From Streptomyces sp. MST-110588 (GTDB taxonomy: Bacteria > Actinomycetota > Actinomycetes > Streptomycetales > Streptomycetaceae), in assembly GCF_022695595.1 (NCBI RefSeq), contig NZ_CP074380.1, positions 7,034,501 to 7,098,500 on the forward strand: 64,000 nt of DNA. The letters run 5' to 3'. The notes beneath the pieces are model-generated. The model was not told the DNA's origin and ran no database searches. It was given only the letters and a program-made list of their open reading frames with translations. Position 1 is the stretch's first letter; each line of letters begins with the position of its first letter. This document shows positions 1 to 8,068 of this stretch, in pieces. The position numbers were made by a program, and so were the translations under genes.

Positions 1-889
1 CCCGGGCCCATGCCGCACAGCGGTCGGCGCGGCCCGCGTCCTCGGGGCCGGGGGCGTGCCGGACCGCGAGGGCCGATTCGGCGTGCAGGAGGAGACGGTC
101 GAGGGCCGGGCGGACGGCGGGCCGGGCCGGCGCGGACGAGATGGCCGAGGCCGGGGACACGGCTCGGGCCGGGGTCAGGAAGAGCGTGTGCCAGGCGGCG
201 TTGACGGCGGCGGCGGTCGCGTGCCGGGCGGGTGCCGCCTCGGAGGGATCCGTACGCAGCAGGGTGGCGGCGGCCTCCAGCGCGCGGGCGACCGCGATCC
301 GCTGCGGACCGTGGGGCCTGATGAGCGCCGGGGCCATGCACACCAGCCAGGCGAACGCCCCGGCGGCGAGGGCGAGGGACAGATGGCAGGGGACCTGCCC
401 GATCCGCTGCGGCACGAAGAAGGCCGAGGCGGCGATGAAGGTGAGGATCAGATTCCCCGGCGGCCCGATGCGGGTCGCGTCGCACATGACCTTGTGTACG
501 GCGGCGGTCAAGGAGGCGAGGGCGACCAGGAACGCGGTGGAGGCCACGAGGGAGGCGGCGGTCAGCGCGACGCCCAGGCTCGCGACCATGCCGAGGATCA
601 CCCAGAGCAGGACGCGGGCCCGCGCGGCGTACGGGAGGCCGTGCGCGTACAGGGCACACATCGCCCCGGCGGACGTGTAGAGGATCAGGTCGAGGCGGCC
701 GAGGGCGAGCAGGGTGAAGTCGGGGACGGCGAGGGCGGCCACCGCGCTGAGGGCAGGCTTGTGCCAGATGTCGACGGGTCGGCGCAGGCGGACGGTGCTT
801 TTGACGGGCAGCGGCCGGACGCGCACACCGCGCGTGCGGGCGGTGGCCGGTGTGGCGTCCTTGGCGGCGGGTGTGGCGTGCTTCCCCAT
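1..889 (-). CDS. FUSC-family membrane protein, partial (C-terminus beyond the window)
   Basis: An open frame runs without a stop from an ATG at 889 to the left edge, so about 296 residues are visible and the 3' end is missing. After a basic cytoplasmic N-terminus come several hydrophobic stretches (roughly residues 70-180) with the short-loop pattern of FUSC / aromatic-acid-exporter proteins, then a soluble Ala/Arg-rich helical part. Such proteins are thought to export aromatic or amphipathic acids across the inner membrane; the substrate here is unknown. No strong ribosome site precedes the ATG (upstream bases are AACATCTTGCCC), so the start is the best in-frame choice, not certain. It lies on the same strand as the steroid dehydrogenase genes, 102 bases downstream of them, and may be read with them. 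A second, unrelated-length FUSC gene sits at 47319. Confidence 0.72.
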   Translation of the reverse strand, partial: MGKHATPAAKDATPATARTRGVRVRPLPVKSTVRLRRPVDIWHKPALSAVAALAVPDFTLLALGRLDLILYTSAGAMCALYAHGLPYAARARVLLWVILGMVASLGVALTAASLVASTAFLVALASLTAAVHKVMCDATRIGPPGNLILTFIAASAFFVPQRIGQVPCHLSLALAAGAFAWLVCMAPALIRPHGPQRIAVARALEAAATLLRTDPSEAAPARHATAAAVNAAWHTLFLTPARAVSPASAISSAPARPAVRPALDRLLLHAESALAVRHAPGPEDAGRADRCAAWAR

Positions 890-991
890 GGGCAAGATGT
901 TAACAGGTGTTTTACTTGTGAAATGAATGTGAAGGGCTGGGCGCAGGTGCTCGGCTCGTCGCGGGGCCGGGTGGTGATCAGGGGACGGTGA

Positions 992-2101
992 TCACAGGGC
1001 GGCGGGCGTGCCGAGTACGCGGGCCCGGCACTCGGACGGTGTGCCCCAGGCGGTGCGCAGGGCCCGCGCCTTCAGCAGCCACAGCGAGAGGTCCAGTTCC
1101 TGCGTGTAGCCGATCGCGCCGTGCAACTGGAGGGCGGCCCGCGCCGCCCCGTACGCCGCCTCGCCCGCCGCCACCTTCGCCGCCGCGATCTCACGGCCCG
1201 CCCCCGCCTCGTCGCCGGCCAGCGCCACGGCGGCGCCGTACACCAGCGGGCGGGCGAACTCCAGGGCCAGCAGGACGTCGGCGAGCCGGTGCCGCACCGC
1301 CTGGAACGAGCCGATGGGGACGCCGAACTGCGTGCGCCGCTTGACGTACGTCACCGTCTCGGCGAGCAGCCGGCGGCCGGCGCCGAGCGCCTGGGCGGCG
1401 GTCAGGAACGCCGCCGTGTCCGCGGCGTGCGCGGCGGCGCGCACGACGGCCGGGCCGCTCGCCACGTATGCGCCGGCCGTGACCGCTTCCCTTGCCGCTG
1501 CCGCTGCCGCTGCCGCTGCGCCCGCGCCGTCCGTGTGCGGGCGGGCGAGCCGCCGGGCCGGGTCGAGCGAGGGCTGTACGGGGCCGCTCGCGGTCGACGT
1601 CCACAGCGTGTCCCCGTCGCGGACGAAGGTCACGTCGGCCGTGTCCGCGTCCAGTGCGTACGGTCCGCGTGCCCGGTCCGCGTACGAGACGATCGCCTCG
1701 GCCGTCGCGATTCGCGGCAGCCACCGCGCGCCCGGACCCGACCCCGCCTCCGGGCGCGGTACCGGCCCCGTACCCGAATCCTGACCCCTTGCCGCGTCAC
1801 CGAGCCGTGCCAGCAGCACGGCCGAGGCGGCGCACTCCACCACCGGCCCGGGAACCGCGTGCCACCCCAACTCCTCGTACGCGACGGCGAGTTCGACGGG
1901 CCGCAGGCCCACCCCTTGATACTCCTCCGGCACCGCGAGGGCGAACACCCCGGCCTCCGCGAGCCGCCGCCACACCCTCCGCCCCGGCTCGGAATCTCCC
2001 GCCGCCCACGCCCGTACGGCACCCGGCGTGTCCGCCGCGGCCAGCATCCGGCCGAGCACCCGCCCGAACTCCGCCTGCTCGGCCTCCAGGACGAACTTCA
2101 C
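992..2101 (-). CDS. Acyl-CoA dehydrogenase, FadE-type partner subunit of the steroid cluster
   Basis: A 369-residue acyl-CoA dehydrogenase-fold flavoprotein. The GTG start at 2101 overlaps the TGA of the upstream dehydrogenase by four bases (GTGA), which decides the start over a longer Arg-rich extension. The usual helical N-domain (EEYQGVGLRP region) and C-domain (RRTQFGVPIGSFQAVRHRL, LQLHGAIGYT) are visible, but the C-terminal GG/GT-(T/N)-E loop that carries the catalytic glutamate elsewhere reads WGTPSECR. Poorly conserved partners of this kind are typical of the alpha2beta2 acyl-CoA dehydrogenases of actinobacterial steroid breakdown. I infer that it pairs with the product of 2098-3300. 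The exact FadE counterpart (FadE31, 32 or 33 type) cannot be set by eye. A stretch around residues 130-200 is Gly/Ala/Arg-rich and likely an expanded loop. Confidence 0.8.
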   Translation of the reverse strand: MKFVLEAEQAEFGRVLGRMLAAADTPGAVRAWAAGDSEPGRRVWRRLAEAGVFALAVPEEYQGVGLRPVELAVAYEELGWHAVPGPVVECAASAVLLARLGDAARGQDSGTGPVPRPEAGSGPGARWLPRIATAEAIVSYADRARGPYALDADTADVTFVRDGDTLWTSTASGPVQPSLDPARRLARPHTDGAGAAAAAAAAAREAVTAGAYVASGPAVVRAAAHAADTAAFLTAAQALGAGRRLLAETVTYVKRRTQFGVPIGSFQAVRHRLADVLLALEFARPLVYGAAVALAGDEAGAGREIAAAKVAAGEAAYGAARAALQLHGAIGYTQELDLSLWLLKARALRTAWGTPSECRARVLGTPAAL

Positions 2102-3300
2102 CGGCGACGCTCCTTGGGCAGGCCGAGCAGGCGTTCGGCGATGATGTCGCGCTGGATCTCGTTGGTGCCGGCGTAGAGCGTGCCGGCCAGCGCGAAGGTC
2201 CACCCCTCGGCCCAGCGGCCGTGGTCCGGCACCTCCCCGGCGGCATCGGCGAGTTCGCCCGCGGGGCCCAGCAGATCAAGGGCGGTCTCGTGGAGCCTGA
2301 TGTCCAGTTCGGACCAGAAGACCTTGCCGAGGCTGGCGGCGGCAGCGCCGTCACCCCCGTGGCCGGTGCCGGGACGGTCCGGGCCGGCCGCCGCGGGGCG
2401 CGAGACCTGTGCGTAGGTGAAGAGCTGATAGGCGCGGGCGGCGATGACCGCGTCGGCGACCCGATCGCGTACGGCGCTGTCGCGGGGATCTGCCGCGGCG
2501 CGCCACAGGGCGGCGAGCCGGTCCGCGGCGGCCAGGAAGCGGCCGGGGGCGCGCAGGGTGGTCCCGCGCTCGTCCGCAGCCGTACTCATCGCGATCCGCC
2601 AGCCCTGACCCGGCTCCCCGATCACGTCCCGGTCCGGCACGAAGACGCCGTCGAGGAAGATCTCGGCGAAGGCCGGCCTGCCGTCGAGCCGGCCGATGGG
2701 ACGTACGGTCACGCCCGGCGCGCGCAGATCGAACATCAGGTAGGTCAGGCCGTGGTGCGGCCGGTCCGCGGCCGGACCGCCGCGGAAGAGGCCGAAGGCC
2801 CGGTCGGCGAACGCGGCCCGCGAGGACCACGTCTTGTGCCCGTGCAGCAGCCAGCCGCCCCCGGTCCGTACGGCGGTGGAGCGCAGCGAGGCGAGGTCGG
2901 AGCCGGACTCGGGCTCCGACCAGGCCTGCGCCCAGACCGTCTCCCCGCTCGCCATCGGCGGCAGCAGCCGGGCGAGTTGCTCCTCGGTGCCGTGTGCGAA
3001 GAGGGTGGGGGCGAGCAGGCTGATGCCGTTCTGGCCGACCCGGCCGGGGGCACTCGCGGCGTGGTACTCCTCCTCGAAGATCAGCCGGCGGACAGGGGAG
3101 GCGCCCCGGCCCCCGTACTCCTCGGGCCAGGAGACGACCGACCAGCGGTCGGCGTACATCTCGCGCTCCCACTCCCGGTGGGCCGCGAAGCCCTCCTCGG
3201 TCTCCAGGGAGGGGAGGGGGACGGCGGGGACGTGGGCGGCGAGCCAGGCGCGGACCTGCGACCTGAAGTCCTCGTCCTGCGGGGTGTGTTCGAGGTCCAT
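2098..3300 (-). CDS. fadE30: Acyl-CoA dehydrogenase, FadE30-like (HIP-CoA side-chain oxidation)
   Basis: A 400-residue acyl-CoA dehydrogenase. ATG at 3300 is preceded by GGGAAGGGGA about 8 bases upstream; a 26-residue longer reading lacks such a site. Visible motifs are the active-site loop WAQAWSEPESGSDLASLRS, the FAD contact region YAGTNEIQRDIIAERLLGL near the C-terminus, and WPEEYGG near residue 60. In Mycobacterium tuberculosis fadE30 lies next to ipdF; here the gene is divergent from ipdF across 103 bases that hold a KstR2-type operator. The family role is the first dehydrogenation of the propionyl side chain of HIP-CoA after rings A and B are gone. The fadE30 name rests on context plus general similarity recalled from the family, so another steroid FadE is possible. 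Confidence 0.78.
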   Translation of the reverse strand: MDLEHTPQDEDFRSQVRAWLAAHVPAVPLPSLETEEGFAAHREWEREMYADRWSVVSWPEEYGGRGASPVRRLIFEEEYHAASAPGRVGQNGISLLAPTLFAHGTEEQLARLLPPMASGETVWAQAWSEPESGSDLASLRSTAVRTGGGWLLHGHKTWSSRAAFADRAFGLFRGGPAADRPHHGLTYLMFDLRAPGVTVRPIGRLDGRPAFAEIFLDGVFVPDRDVIGEPGQGWRIAMSTAADERGTTLRAPGRFLAAADRLAALWRAAADPRDSAVRDRVADAVIAARAYQLFTYAQVSRPAAAGPDRPGTGHGGDGAAAASLGKVFWSELDIRLHETALDLLGPAGELADAAGEVPDHGRWAEGWTFALAGTLYAGTNEIQRDIIAERLLGLPKERRR

Positions 3301-3370
3301 CGGTGCGCGTCCCCTTCCCGGGGCCCGGGTCGCGGGTCCCGTACTCCGGGCAGGTGAGTCCTCCAGGTTC

Positions 3371-3390
3371 CCTAACAAGTGTTTGGTAGG
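3371..3390. promoter_or_regulatory. KstR2-type operator 1, between fadE and ipdF
   Basis: CCTAACAAGTGTTTGGTAGG is an imperfect inverted repeat in the divergent gap. Its inner 14 bases (3374-3387, AACAAGTGTTTGGT) match the reported mycobacterial KstR2 consensus AnCAAGnnCTTGnT at all but one defined position. It nearly duplicates the site at 10575-10593. A TetR protein of KstR2 type is encoded close by at 4311. Its place, 14 bases before the ipdF start, would let the bound repressor block ipdF transcription and probably the opposite operon too. Confidence 0.72.
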
Positions 3391-3403
3391 TTAGCGTACG
3401 GCC

Positions 3404-4240
3404 ATGACGAGCGAGAAGCCCGCGCACGTCCCCGCGTCCGCCTCCGGGCGCGACCCCGGCCGCGTCCCCTCGTACGTCCCGGGGCACGGCCTCCTCAGCG
3501 GCCGGACCGCCGTCGTCACCGCCGCCGCGGGCGCCGGCATCGGCGCGGCGACCGCCCGCAGGCTGCTGGAAGAGGGCGCCCGTGTCGTCCTTTCCGACGC
3601 CCACACCCGCCGTCTGAAGGAGTACCAGGAGCGGCTGGCCGCGGAGTTCGGCGCCCGTGCCGTTGCCGCGCTGCCCTGCGACGTCACGGACGAGACGCAG
3701 ATCGGCGCCCTCTTCGACCTCGCCGAGCGGCGGTACGGCCGGCTGGACGTCGTCGTGAACAACGCGGGACTGGGCGGTACCGCCGACCTGGTGGAGATGA
3801 CCGACGAGCAGTGGACGAAGGTCCTGGACGTCACGCTGAACGGAACCTTCCGCTGCACCCGTGCCGCCCTGCGCCGCATGCGCGCCTCGGGCGGGGGCGG
3901 GGCCGTCGTCAACAACGCCTCCGTCGTGGGCTGGCGGGCCCAGCGCGGCCAGGCGCACTACGCCGCCGCCAAGGCCGGGGTGATGGCCCTGACCCGCTGC
4001 GCCGCCGTGGAGGCCGCCGCGTACGGGATCCGGGTCAACGCCGTGGCGCCGAGCCTGGCCGCGCACCTGCACCTGGCGAAGGTGACGAGCCGGGAACTGC
4101 TGACGGAGCTGACGGCGCGGGAGGCGTTCGGCCGGGCCGCCGAGCCGTGGGAGGTCGCCAACGTCATCGTCTTCCTGGCCAGCGACTACGCGTCGTACAT
4201 GACCGGCGAGGTCGTCGCGGTCAGCAGTCAGCATGCGTAA
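3404..4240 (+). CDS. ipdF: IpdF-like short-chain dehydrogenase (HIP pathway)
   Basis: A 278-residue classical SDR. After a roughly 25-residue tail the GHGLLSG start of the family appears, followed by the nucleotide-binding motif TAAAGAGIGAATA, the NNAG motif, the NNASVVGWRAQ segment and the YAAAK catalytic pair (Tyr and Lys). The protein closely resembles Rv3559c/IpdF as I recall it, including the ending GEVVAVSSQH. IpdF acts on hydroxylated bicyclic CoA thioesters formed from steroid rings C and D. It is the first gene of a rightward set with the TetR gene and fadA6, and an operator overlaps its promoter region. The ATG at 3404 is the first in-frame start after the operator; a leader this short suggests transcription begins very close to it. 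Confidence 0.86.
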   Translation: MTSEKPAHVPASASGRDPGRVPSYVPGHGLLSGRTAVVTAAAGAGIGAATARRLLEEGARVVLSDAHTRRLKEYQERLAAEFGARAVAALPCDVTDETQIGALFDLAERRYGRLDVVVNNAGLGGTADLVEMTDEQWTKVLDVTLNGTFRCTRAALRRMRASGGGGAVVNNASVVGWRAQRGQAHYAAAKAGVMALTRCAAVEAAAYGIRVNAVAPSLAAHLHLAKVTSRELLTELTAREAFGRAAEPWEVANVIVFLASDYASYMTGEVVAVSSQHA

Positions 4241-4310
4241 GGACGCGGCGTGCCGCACGCCCGGGGACGCGCCCGGAGGGCGGGCGGGTGCGGGCGGCGA
4301 CAATGGGCGG

Positions 4311-5057
4311 GTGCCAACCGAAAAGCCAGCCAAGAACCACCGGACCGGCGCCGACCGGACTTCCCGGACCCCCCGGACTTCCCAGTCCTCCCCGGCTCCT
4401 CAGACTTCCCGGGCTTCTCAAACTTCCCGGACCTCCCGGACGTCCAAGGCCGGCGGCGGGAAGAGCGCCGTCAATTCCTCACCGGAACGCCGGCGCGAAC
4501 TCCTGGACACCGCGGCCGAGGTCTTCGCCGCCCAGGGCTACAACGCCACCACCGTCCGCCGGATCGCCGACGAGGCGGGCATGCTCGCGGGCAGCCTCTA
4601 CTACCACTTCGACTCCAAGGAGTCGATCCTCGATGAAATCCTGAGCACTTTCCTGGACGAGCTGTGGGCCGGTTACGACGCGGTGCTCGCCGCCGGTCTC
4701 GGCCCCCGGCGCACCATCGAGGCCCTGGTCACCGAGTCCTTCCGGGAGATCGACCGGCACCGTGCCGCCGTCGCGATCTACCAGAAGGAGTCCCGGCACC
4801 TGTCCGCCCGGCCCCGCTTCGGCTATCTCGCCGACTCGCAGCGCAAGTTCGAGGCGGCGTGGCTGGGGACGCTGGAGCGGGGGGTGGCCGAGGGCGCCTT
4901 CCGCGCGGACCTGGACGTCCGGCTCACCTACCGCTTCGTACGCGACACCGTCTGGGTCGCCGCGAGCTGGTACCGGCCGGGCGGGCAGCACAGCCCGGAG
5001 GAGATCGCCCGCCAGTACCTGTCGATGGTGCTGGACGGGATCGCCGTACGGGAATGA
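4311..5057 (+). CDS. kstR2: KstR2-like TetR-family repressor of the steroid C/D-ring regulon
   Basis: A TetR regulator with the helix-turn-helix ATTVRRIADEAGMLAGSLYYHFDSKESIL and a ligand domain containing EIDRHRAAVAIYQKESRHLSARPRF and FVRDTVWVAASWYRPGG. These are highly characteristic of KstR2, whose known inducer is HIP-CoA. About 50 residues before the TetR fold are a Ser/Thr/Arg/Pro low-complexity stretch encoded by repetitive DNA (about 4360-4450); mycobacterial KstR2 lacks it. I chose the GTG at 4311, but an in-frame ATG at 4233 would add 26 residues and overlap ipdF, and the true start could also be nearer the fold. It probably represses both divergent promoters of the island through the sites at 3371 and 10575. 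Confidence 0.83.
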   Translation: MPTEKPAKNHRTGADRTSRTPRTSQSSPAPQTSRASQTSRTSRTSKAGGGKSAVNSSPERRRELLDTAAEVFAAQGYNATTVRRIADEAGMLAGSLYYHFDSKESILDEILSTFLDELWAGYDAVLAAGLGPRRTIEALVTESFREIDRHRAAVAIYQKESRHLSARPRFGYLADSQRKFEAAWLGTLERGVAEGAFRADLDVRLTYRFVRDTVWVAASWYRPGGQHSPEEIARQYLSMVLDGIAVRE

Positions 5058-5201
5058 GCCGGACGGGCTGAGCCGTACGGCAGCGAACCGTACGGGCCCG
5101 GGATATGCGGGCCCAGGACGTGCGGGCCCACCCAGGACGTGCGGGCCCGCGCGAGCGACAACAGAACAGCCCGGGGCAAGCCAGACAGGGAGGAGCGATC
5201 C
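5058..5201. other. Leader of fadA6 with repeated GGACGTGCGGGCCC blocks
   Basis: The 144 bases between the TetR gene and fadA6 hold two copies of AGGACGTGCGGGCCC (starting near 5116 and 5134) and a related GATATGCGGGCCC, then the fadA6 ribosome site GGGAGGAG. No operator of the KstR2 type is seen here, so fadA6 is probably read from the ipdF promoter. Confidence 0.4.
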
Positions 5202-6377
5202 ATGTCCGTCGTGCCGGTCTCACCCGAGGCGTACATCGTCGAGGCGGTGCGTACGCCCGTCGGCAAGCGCAACGGCGGTCTGGCCGCCGTGCACCCGGCG
5301 GACCTCGGCGCGCATGTCCTCAAGGCGCTGATGGACCGTACGGGAGTGGACCCGGCGGCCGTCGAGGACGTGGTGATGGGCTGCGTGGACACGGTCGGGC
5401 CGCAGGCCGGGGACATCGCCCGGACCTGCTGGCTGGCGGCCGGGCTCCCCGAAGAGGTGCCGGGCGTCACCGTCGACCGGCAGTGCGGCTCCTCGCAGCA
5501 GGCGCTCCACTTCGCGGCGCAGGCGGTGCTGTCCGGGACGCAGGATCTGGTCGTCGCGGGCGGCACCCAGAACATGTCGATGGTCCCGATCGGCTTCGCC
5601 GCCCGCCGGGCCGCCGAACCGCTCGGCCTGACCGAAGGGCCCTTCGCGGGCAGCGCGGGCTGGCGGGCCCGCTACGGCGACCAGCCCGTCGACCAGTTCC
5701 GCGGTGCCGAACTGATCGCCGACAAATGGGGTATATCGCGCGAAGACATGGAAGCCTACGCGCTGACCTCGCACCGGCGGGCCGTGCGCGCCGTCGACGA
5801 GGGGCGTTTCACGCGGGAAGTGGTGCCCTACGGGGCGGTGACGGTGGACGAGGGCCCGCGGCGGGACACCTCCGCACGGAAAATGGCGGCCCTGGACCCG
5901 GTCCTGCCGGGCGGAGCGCTGACGGCCGCCGTCTCCTCCCAGGTCTCCGACGGCGCCTGCGCCCTGCTGCTGGCGAGCGCGCGCGCCGTACGGGACCACG
6001 GGCTGACACCGCGCGCCCGGGTCCACCACCTGTCCGTGCGCGGCGAGGACCCGATCCGGATGCTGACCGCGCCGATCCCCGCCACGGCGTACGCGCTGAA
6101 GAAGGCCGGGCTGACCATCGGCGCGATCGACCTGGTCGAGATCAACGAGGCGTTCGCGCCGGTGGTGCTGGCCTGGCTGAAGGAGACCGGCGCCGACCCG
6201 GAGCGGGTCAACGTCAACGGCGGCGCCATCGCCCTGGGGCATCCGCTCGGCGCGACCGGCGGCAGGCTGATGACGACGCTGCTGCACGAGCTGGAGCGTA
6301 CGGGCGGGCGCTACGGGCTCCAGACGATGTGCGAGGGCGGCGGCCAGGCGAACGTCACCGTCATCGAGCGGCTGTGA
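5202..6377 (+). CDS. fadA6: FadA6-like thiolase (acetyl-CoA acyltransferase), steroid ring cleavage product
   Basis: A 391-residue thiolase. ATG at 5202 follows GGGAGGAG by 6 bases. The nucleophile cysteine sits in DRQCGSSQQALH, the second-half motifs NEAFAP and [15 protein letters not shown] carry Asn/His, and the C-terminal acid/base cysteine is in MCEGGGQANV. In the HIP pathway FadA6 cleaves the open-chain beta-keto CoA thioester made after IpdAB opens the last ring. In M. tuberculosis fadA6 lies beside kstR2, as here. A generic beta-oxidation thiolase is the alternative, but the neighbours argue for the steroid role. Confidence 0.82.
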   Translation: MSVVPVSPEAYIVEAVRTPVGKRNGGLAAVHPADLGAHVLKALMDRTGVDPAAVEDVVMGCVDTVGPQAGDIARTCWLAAGLPEEVPGVTVDRQCGSSQQALHFAAQAVLSGTQDLVVAGGTQNMSMVPIGFAARRAAEPLGLTEGPFAGSAGWRARYGDQPVDQFRGAELIADKWGISREDMEAYALTSHRRAVRAVDEGRFTREVVPYGAVTVDEGPRRDTSARKMAALDPVLPGGALTAAVSSQVSDGACALLLASARAVRDHGLTPRARVHHLSVRGEDPIRMLTAPIPATAYALKKAGLTIGAIDLVEINEAFAPVVLAWLKETGADPERVNVNGGAIALGHPLGATGGRLMTTLLHELERTGGRYGLQTMCEGGGQANVTVIERL

Positions 6378-6381
6378 GGGC

Positions 6382-6408
6382 GCGCGCCCGCCGGGGGCGC
6401 GGGCGCGT
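6382..6408. terminator. GC hairpin downstream of fadA6
   Basis: GCGCCCGC (6384-6391) pairs with GCGGGCGC (6399-6406) around a 7-base loop, starting 4 bases after the fadA6 stop. The flanking bases extend the stem slightly. There is no clear T-run, so termination is likely but not certain; it lies between convergent genes. Confidence 0.5.
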
Positions 6409-6467
6409 CACAACGACTCGCCAGGGGCAGGGGGGGAGACCGGGGCGGGCCCGGCGGATTCCGGGCC

Positions 6468-6785
6468 TCAGCAGGCCGTGTTCTTGACGTACAGCGCACG
6501 GGGGCCGCGGTCCGTCCCGTAGCCGACGGCCTTCGTCACACCCTGGTCGAGCCGTCCGTGCGGATCGGGCCGCCCGGGAACGACGATGACATAGCACGCC
6601 TTGCGCTGTGTGCACAGGTTCTTGAGCTGTACGTACCTTTTGTGATCCTTGGTGTAGTACTTCATCACCTTGACGCACTGCGGCGGCCGACTGGCAGCGG
6701 CTGCTTCGGCGGCCGTCACCAGCCCCAGCGAACCGCTGAGCGCCACCGCCGTGCCGACTATCGCAAGGCTCTTACGTATACGCAT
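6468..6785 (-). CDS. Small secreted protein with four cysteines, unknown function
   Basis: A 105-residue product with a classic Sec signal peptide: a basic start (MRIRKS), a hydrophobic core and an Ala-rich cleavage region (AAEAAAA, about residue 30). The mature part of about 75 residues is basic, with four Cys (CVK, NLC, KAC and the C-terminal NTAC), so two disulfides are plausible. ATG at 6785 follows GGGGAGAT. I do not recognise the family. It lies inside the steroid island between fadA6 (convergent) and the ipdC operon, with nothing in its sequence that ties it to steroid metabolism. It could be a structural or inhibitor-like extracellular peptide. Confidence 0.72.
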   Translation of the reverse strand: MRIRKSLAIVGTAVALSGSLGLVTAAEAAAASRPPQCVKVMKYYTKDHKRYVQLKNLCTQRKACYVIVVPGRPDPHGRLDQGVTKAVGYGTDRGPRALYVKNTAC

Positions 6786-6892
6786 GTGATCTCCCCCGGC
6801 TGGAACCGTCCGTCACGTCCATGGGCCATTGTCCATCCCCGCAGGGCGGAAGCGGGCATCGGGTACCGGCCGAGGTGTCTCGTACGGCATAT

Positions 6893-8068
6893 TCAGCCCA
6901 CCGCCGGCCTGGCAGCCGGTAACCGGGCGAGTGTCCGGCACGCCTCCGCCATGATCCGGTCGACCAGCTCGGCACAGGTCGGCAGGTCCTCGATGACCCC
7001 CGCCACCTGCCCCGCCGCCATCACCCCCAGATCCGTACGCCCCTCCACCATCGCGGCCCGCAGCAGCATCGGCGCATTGGCGGCCATCAGCACCTGCCCC
7101 CACTTCATGCCCCGGCCACGCCGCATGGCCAGACCGTCACGGAGCATGCGCGGCCAGCTCATGCCGGTCCGCTTCCGGAAGGCGGCGGCATGGCGTACGG
7201 ATCCCAGCAGCGCGCCCGGGCGGCCCGCGTGTTCCAAGGCGTCGACGAGATCGCTGCGCAGCATCCGGTGCGGCATGCCGTCGACCTTCTTGGTCACCAC
7301 CACATCACGCACCGACGCCCGCAGGTAACACGCCTTGACCGCGTCCGGGACGGTGCTGTCGGAGGTGAGCAGGAAGCGGGTGCCCATGGCCACGCCCGCC
7401 GCGCCGTAGGCCAGGGCGGCCACCAGTCCGCGGCCGTCGTGGAAGCCGCCCGCCGCGACGACGGGGAGGTCCACCGCGTCCACGACCTGCGGCAGCAGGA
7501 CCGTGGTGGCCACCTCACCGGTGTGCCCGCCGCCCTCGCCGCCCTGGACGAGGACCGCGTCGGCGCCCAGGGCCGCGACCTTCTCCGCGTGCCGGCGCGC
7601 GCCGACGGAGGGGAGCACCACCACGCCCGCGTCCTTGAGGCGGGCGATCAGTTCCCGGGAGGGCGCCAGGGCGAAGGAGGCCACCCGTACGCCTTCCTCG
7701 ATGATCACGGCCACCCGCTCCGCGGCGTCCCCGGCGTCCGCGCGCAGATTCACCCCGAACGGCTCGGACGTACGGGACCTGACCTCGCGGACGGCGGCAC
7801 GCAACTGGTCCACGGTCATGGTGGCGGAGGCCAGGATGCCCAGGGCGCCCGCGTTCGCCGAGGCCGAGACCAGGCGGGGGCCCGCCACCCAGCCCATGCC
7901 GGTCTGGACGAGGGGGTGGCGGACGCCGACCAGTTCGGTGAACGGCGTCGTGAGGCATGGGGTGGACGAGACGGATGTGGCGGGAGATATGGATGGGGCG
8001 GACGTGGGGGACGAGACGGACGGGGTGGGCGGCTGCCCGGACTCCGCGGACCCCGCGTGCCCGCTCAT
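6893..8068 (-). CDS. ipdC: IpdC-like flavin-dependent oxidoreductase (nitronate monooxygenase fold)
   Basis: A 391-residue TIM-barrel flavoprotein of the NMO/2-nitropropane dioxygenase family. Motifs include the N-terminal VRHPLVQTGMGWVAGPRLVSASANAGALG and the FMN-phosphate loops GGEGGGHTG and VAAGGFHDGRGLVAAL. The first 40 residues are a Ser/Thr/Pro-rich tail absent from mycobacterial IpdC. ATG at 8068 overlaps the ipdB stop (ATGA), indicating translational coupling. IpdC is required for oxidation of the bicyclic CoA intermediate before ring D opens. Gene order echA20-ipdA-ipdB-ipdC matches the mycobacterial locus, which strongly supports the assignment over a plain nitronate monooxygenase. 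Confidence 0.85.
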   Translation of the reverse strand: MSGHAGSAESGQPPTPSVSSPTSAPSISPATSVSSTPCLTTPFTELVGVRHPLVQTGMGWVAGPRLVSASANAGALGILASATMTVDQLRAAVREVRSRTSEPFGVNLRADAGDAAERVAVIIEEGVRVASFALAPSRELIARLKDAGVVVLPSVGARRHAEKVAALGADAVLVQGGEGGGHTGEVATTVLLPQVVDAVDLPVVAAGGFHDGRGLVAALAYGAAGVAMGTRFLLTSDSTVPDAVKACYLRASVRDVVVTKKVDGMPHRMLRSDLVDALEHAGRPGALLGSVRHAAAFRKRTGMSWPRMLRDGLAMRRGRGMKWGQVLMAANAPMLLRAAMVEGRTDLGVMAAGQVAGVIEDLPTCAELVDRIMAEACRTLARLPAARPAVG

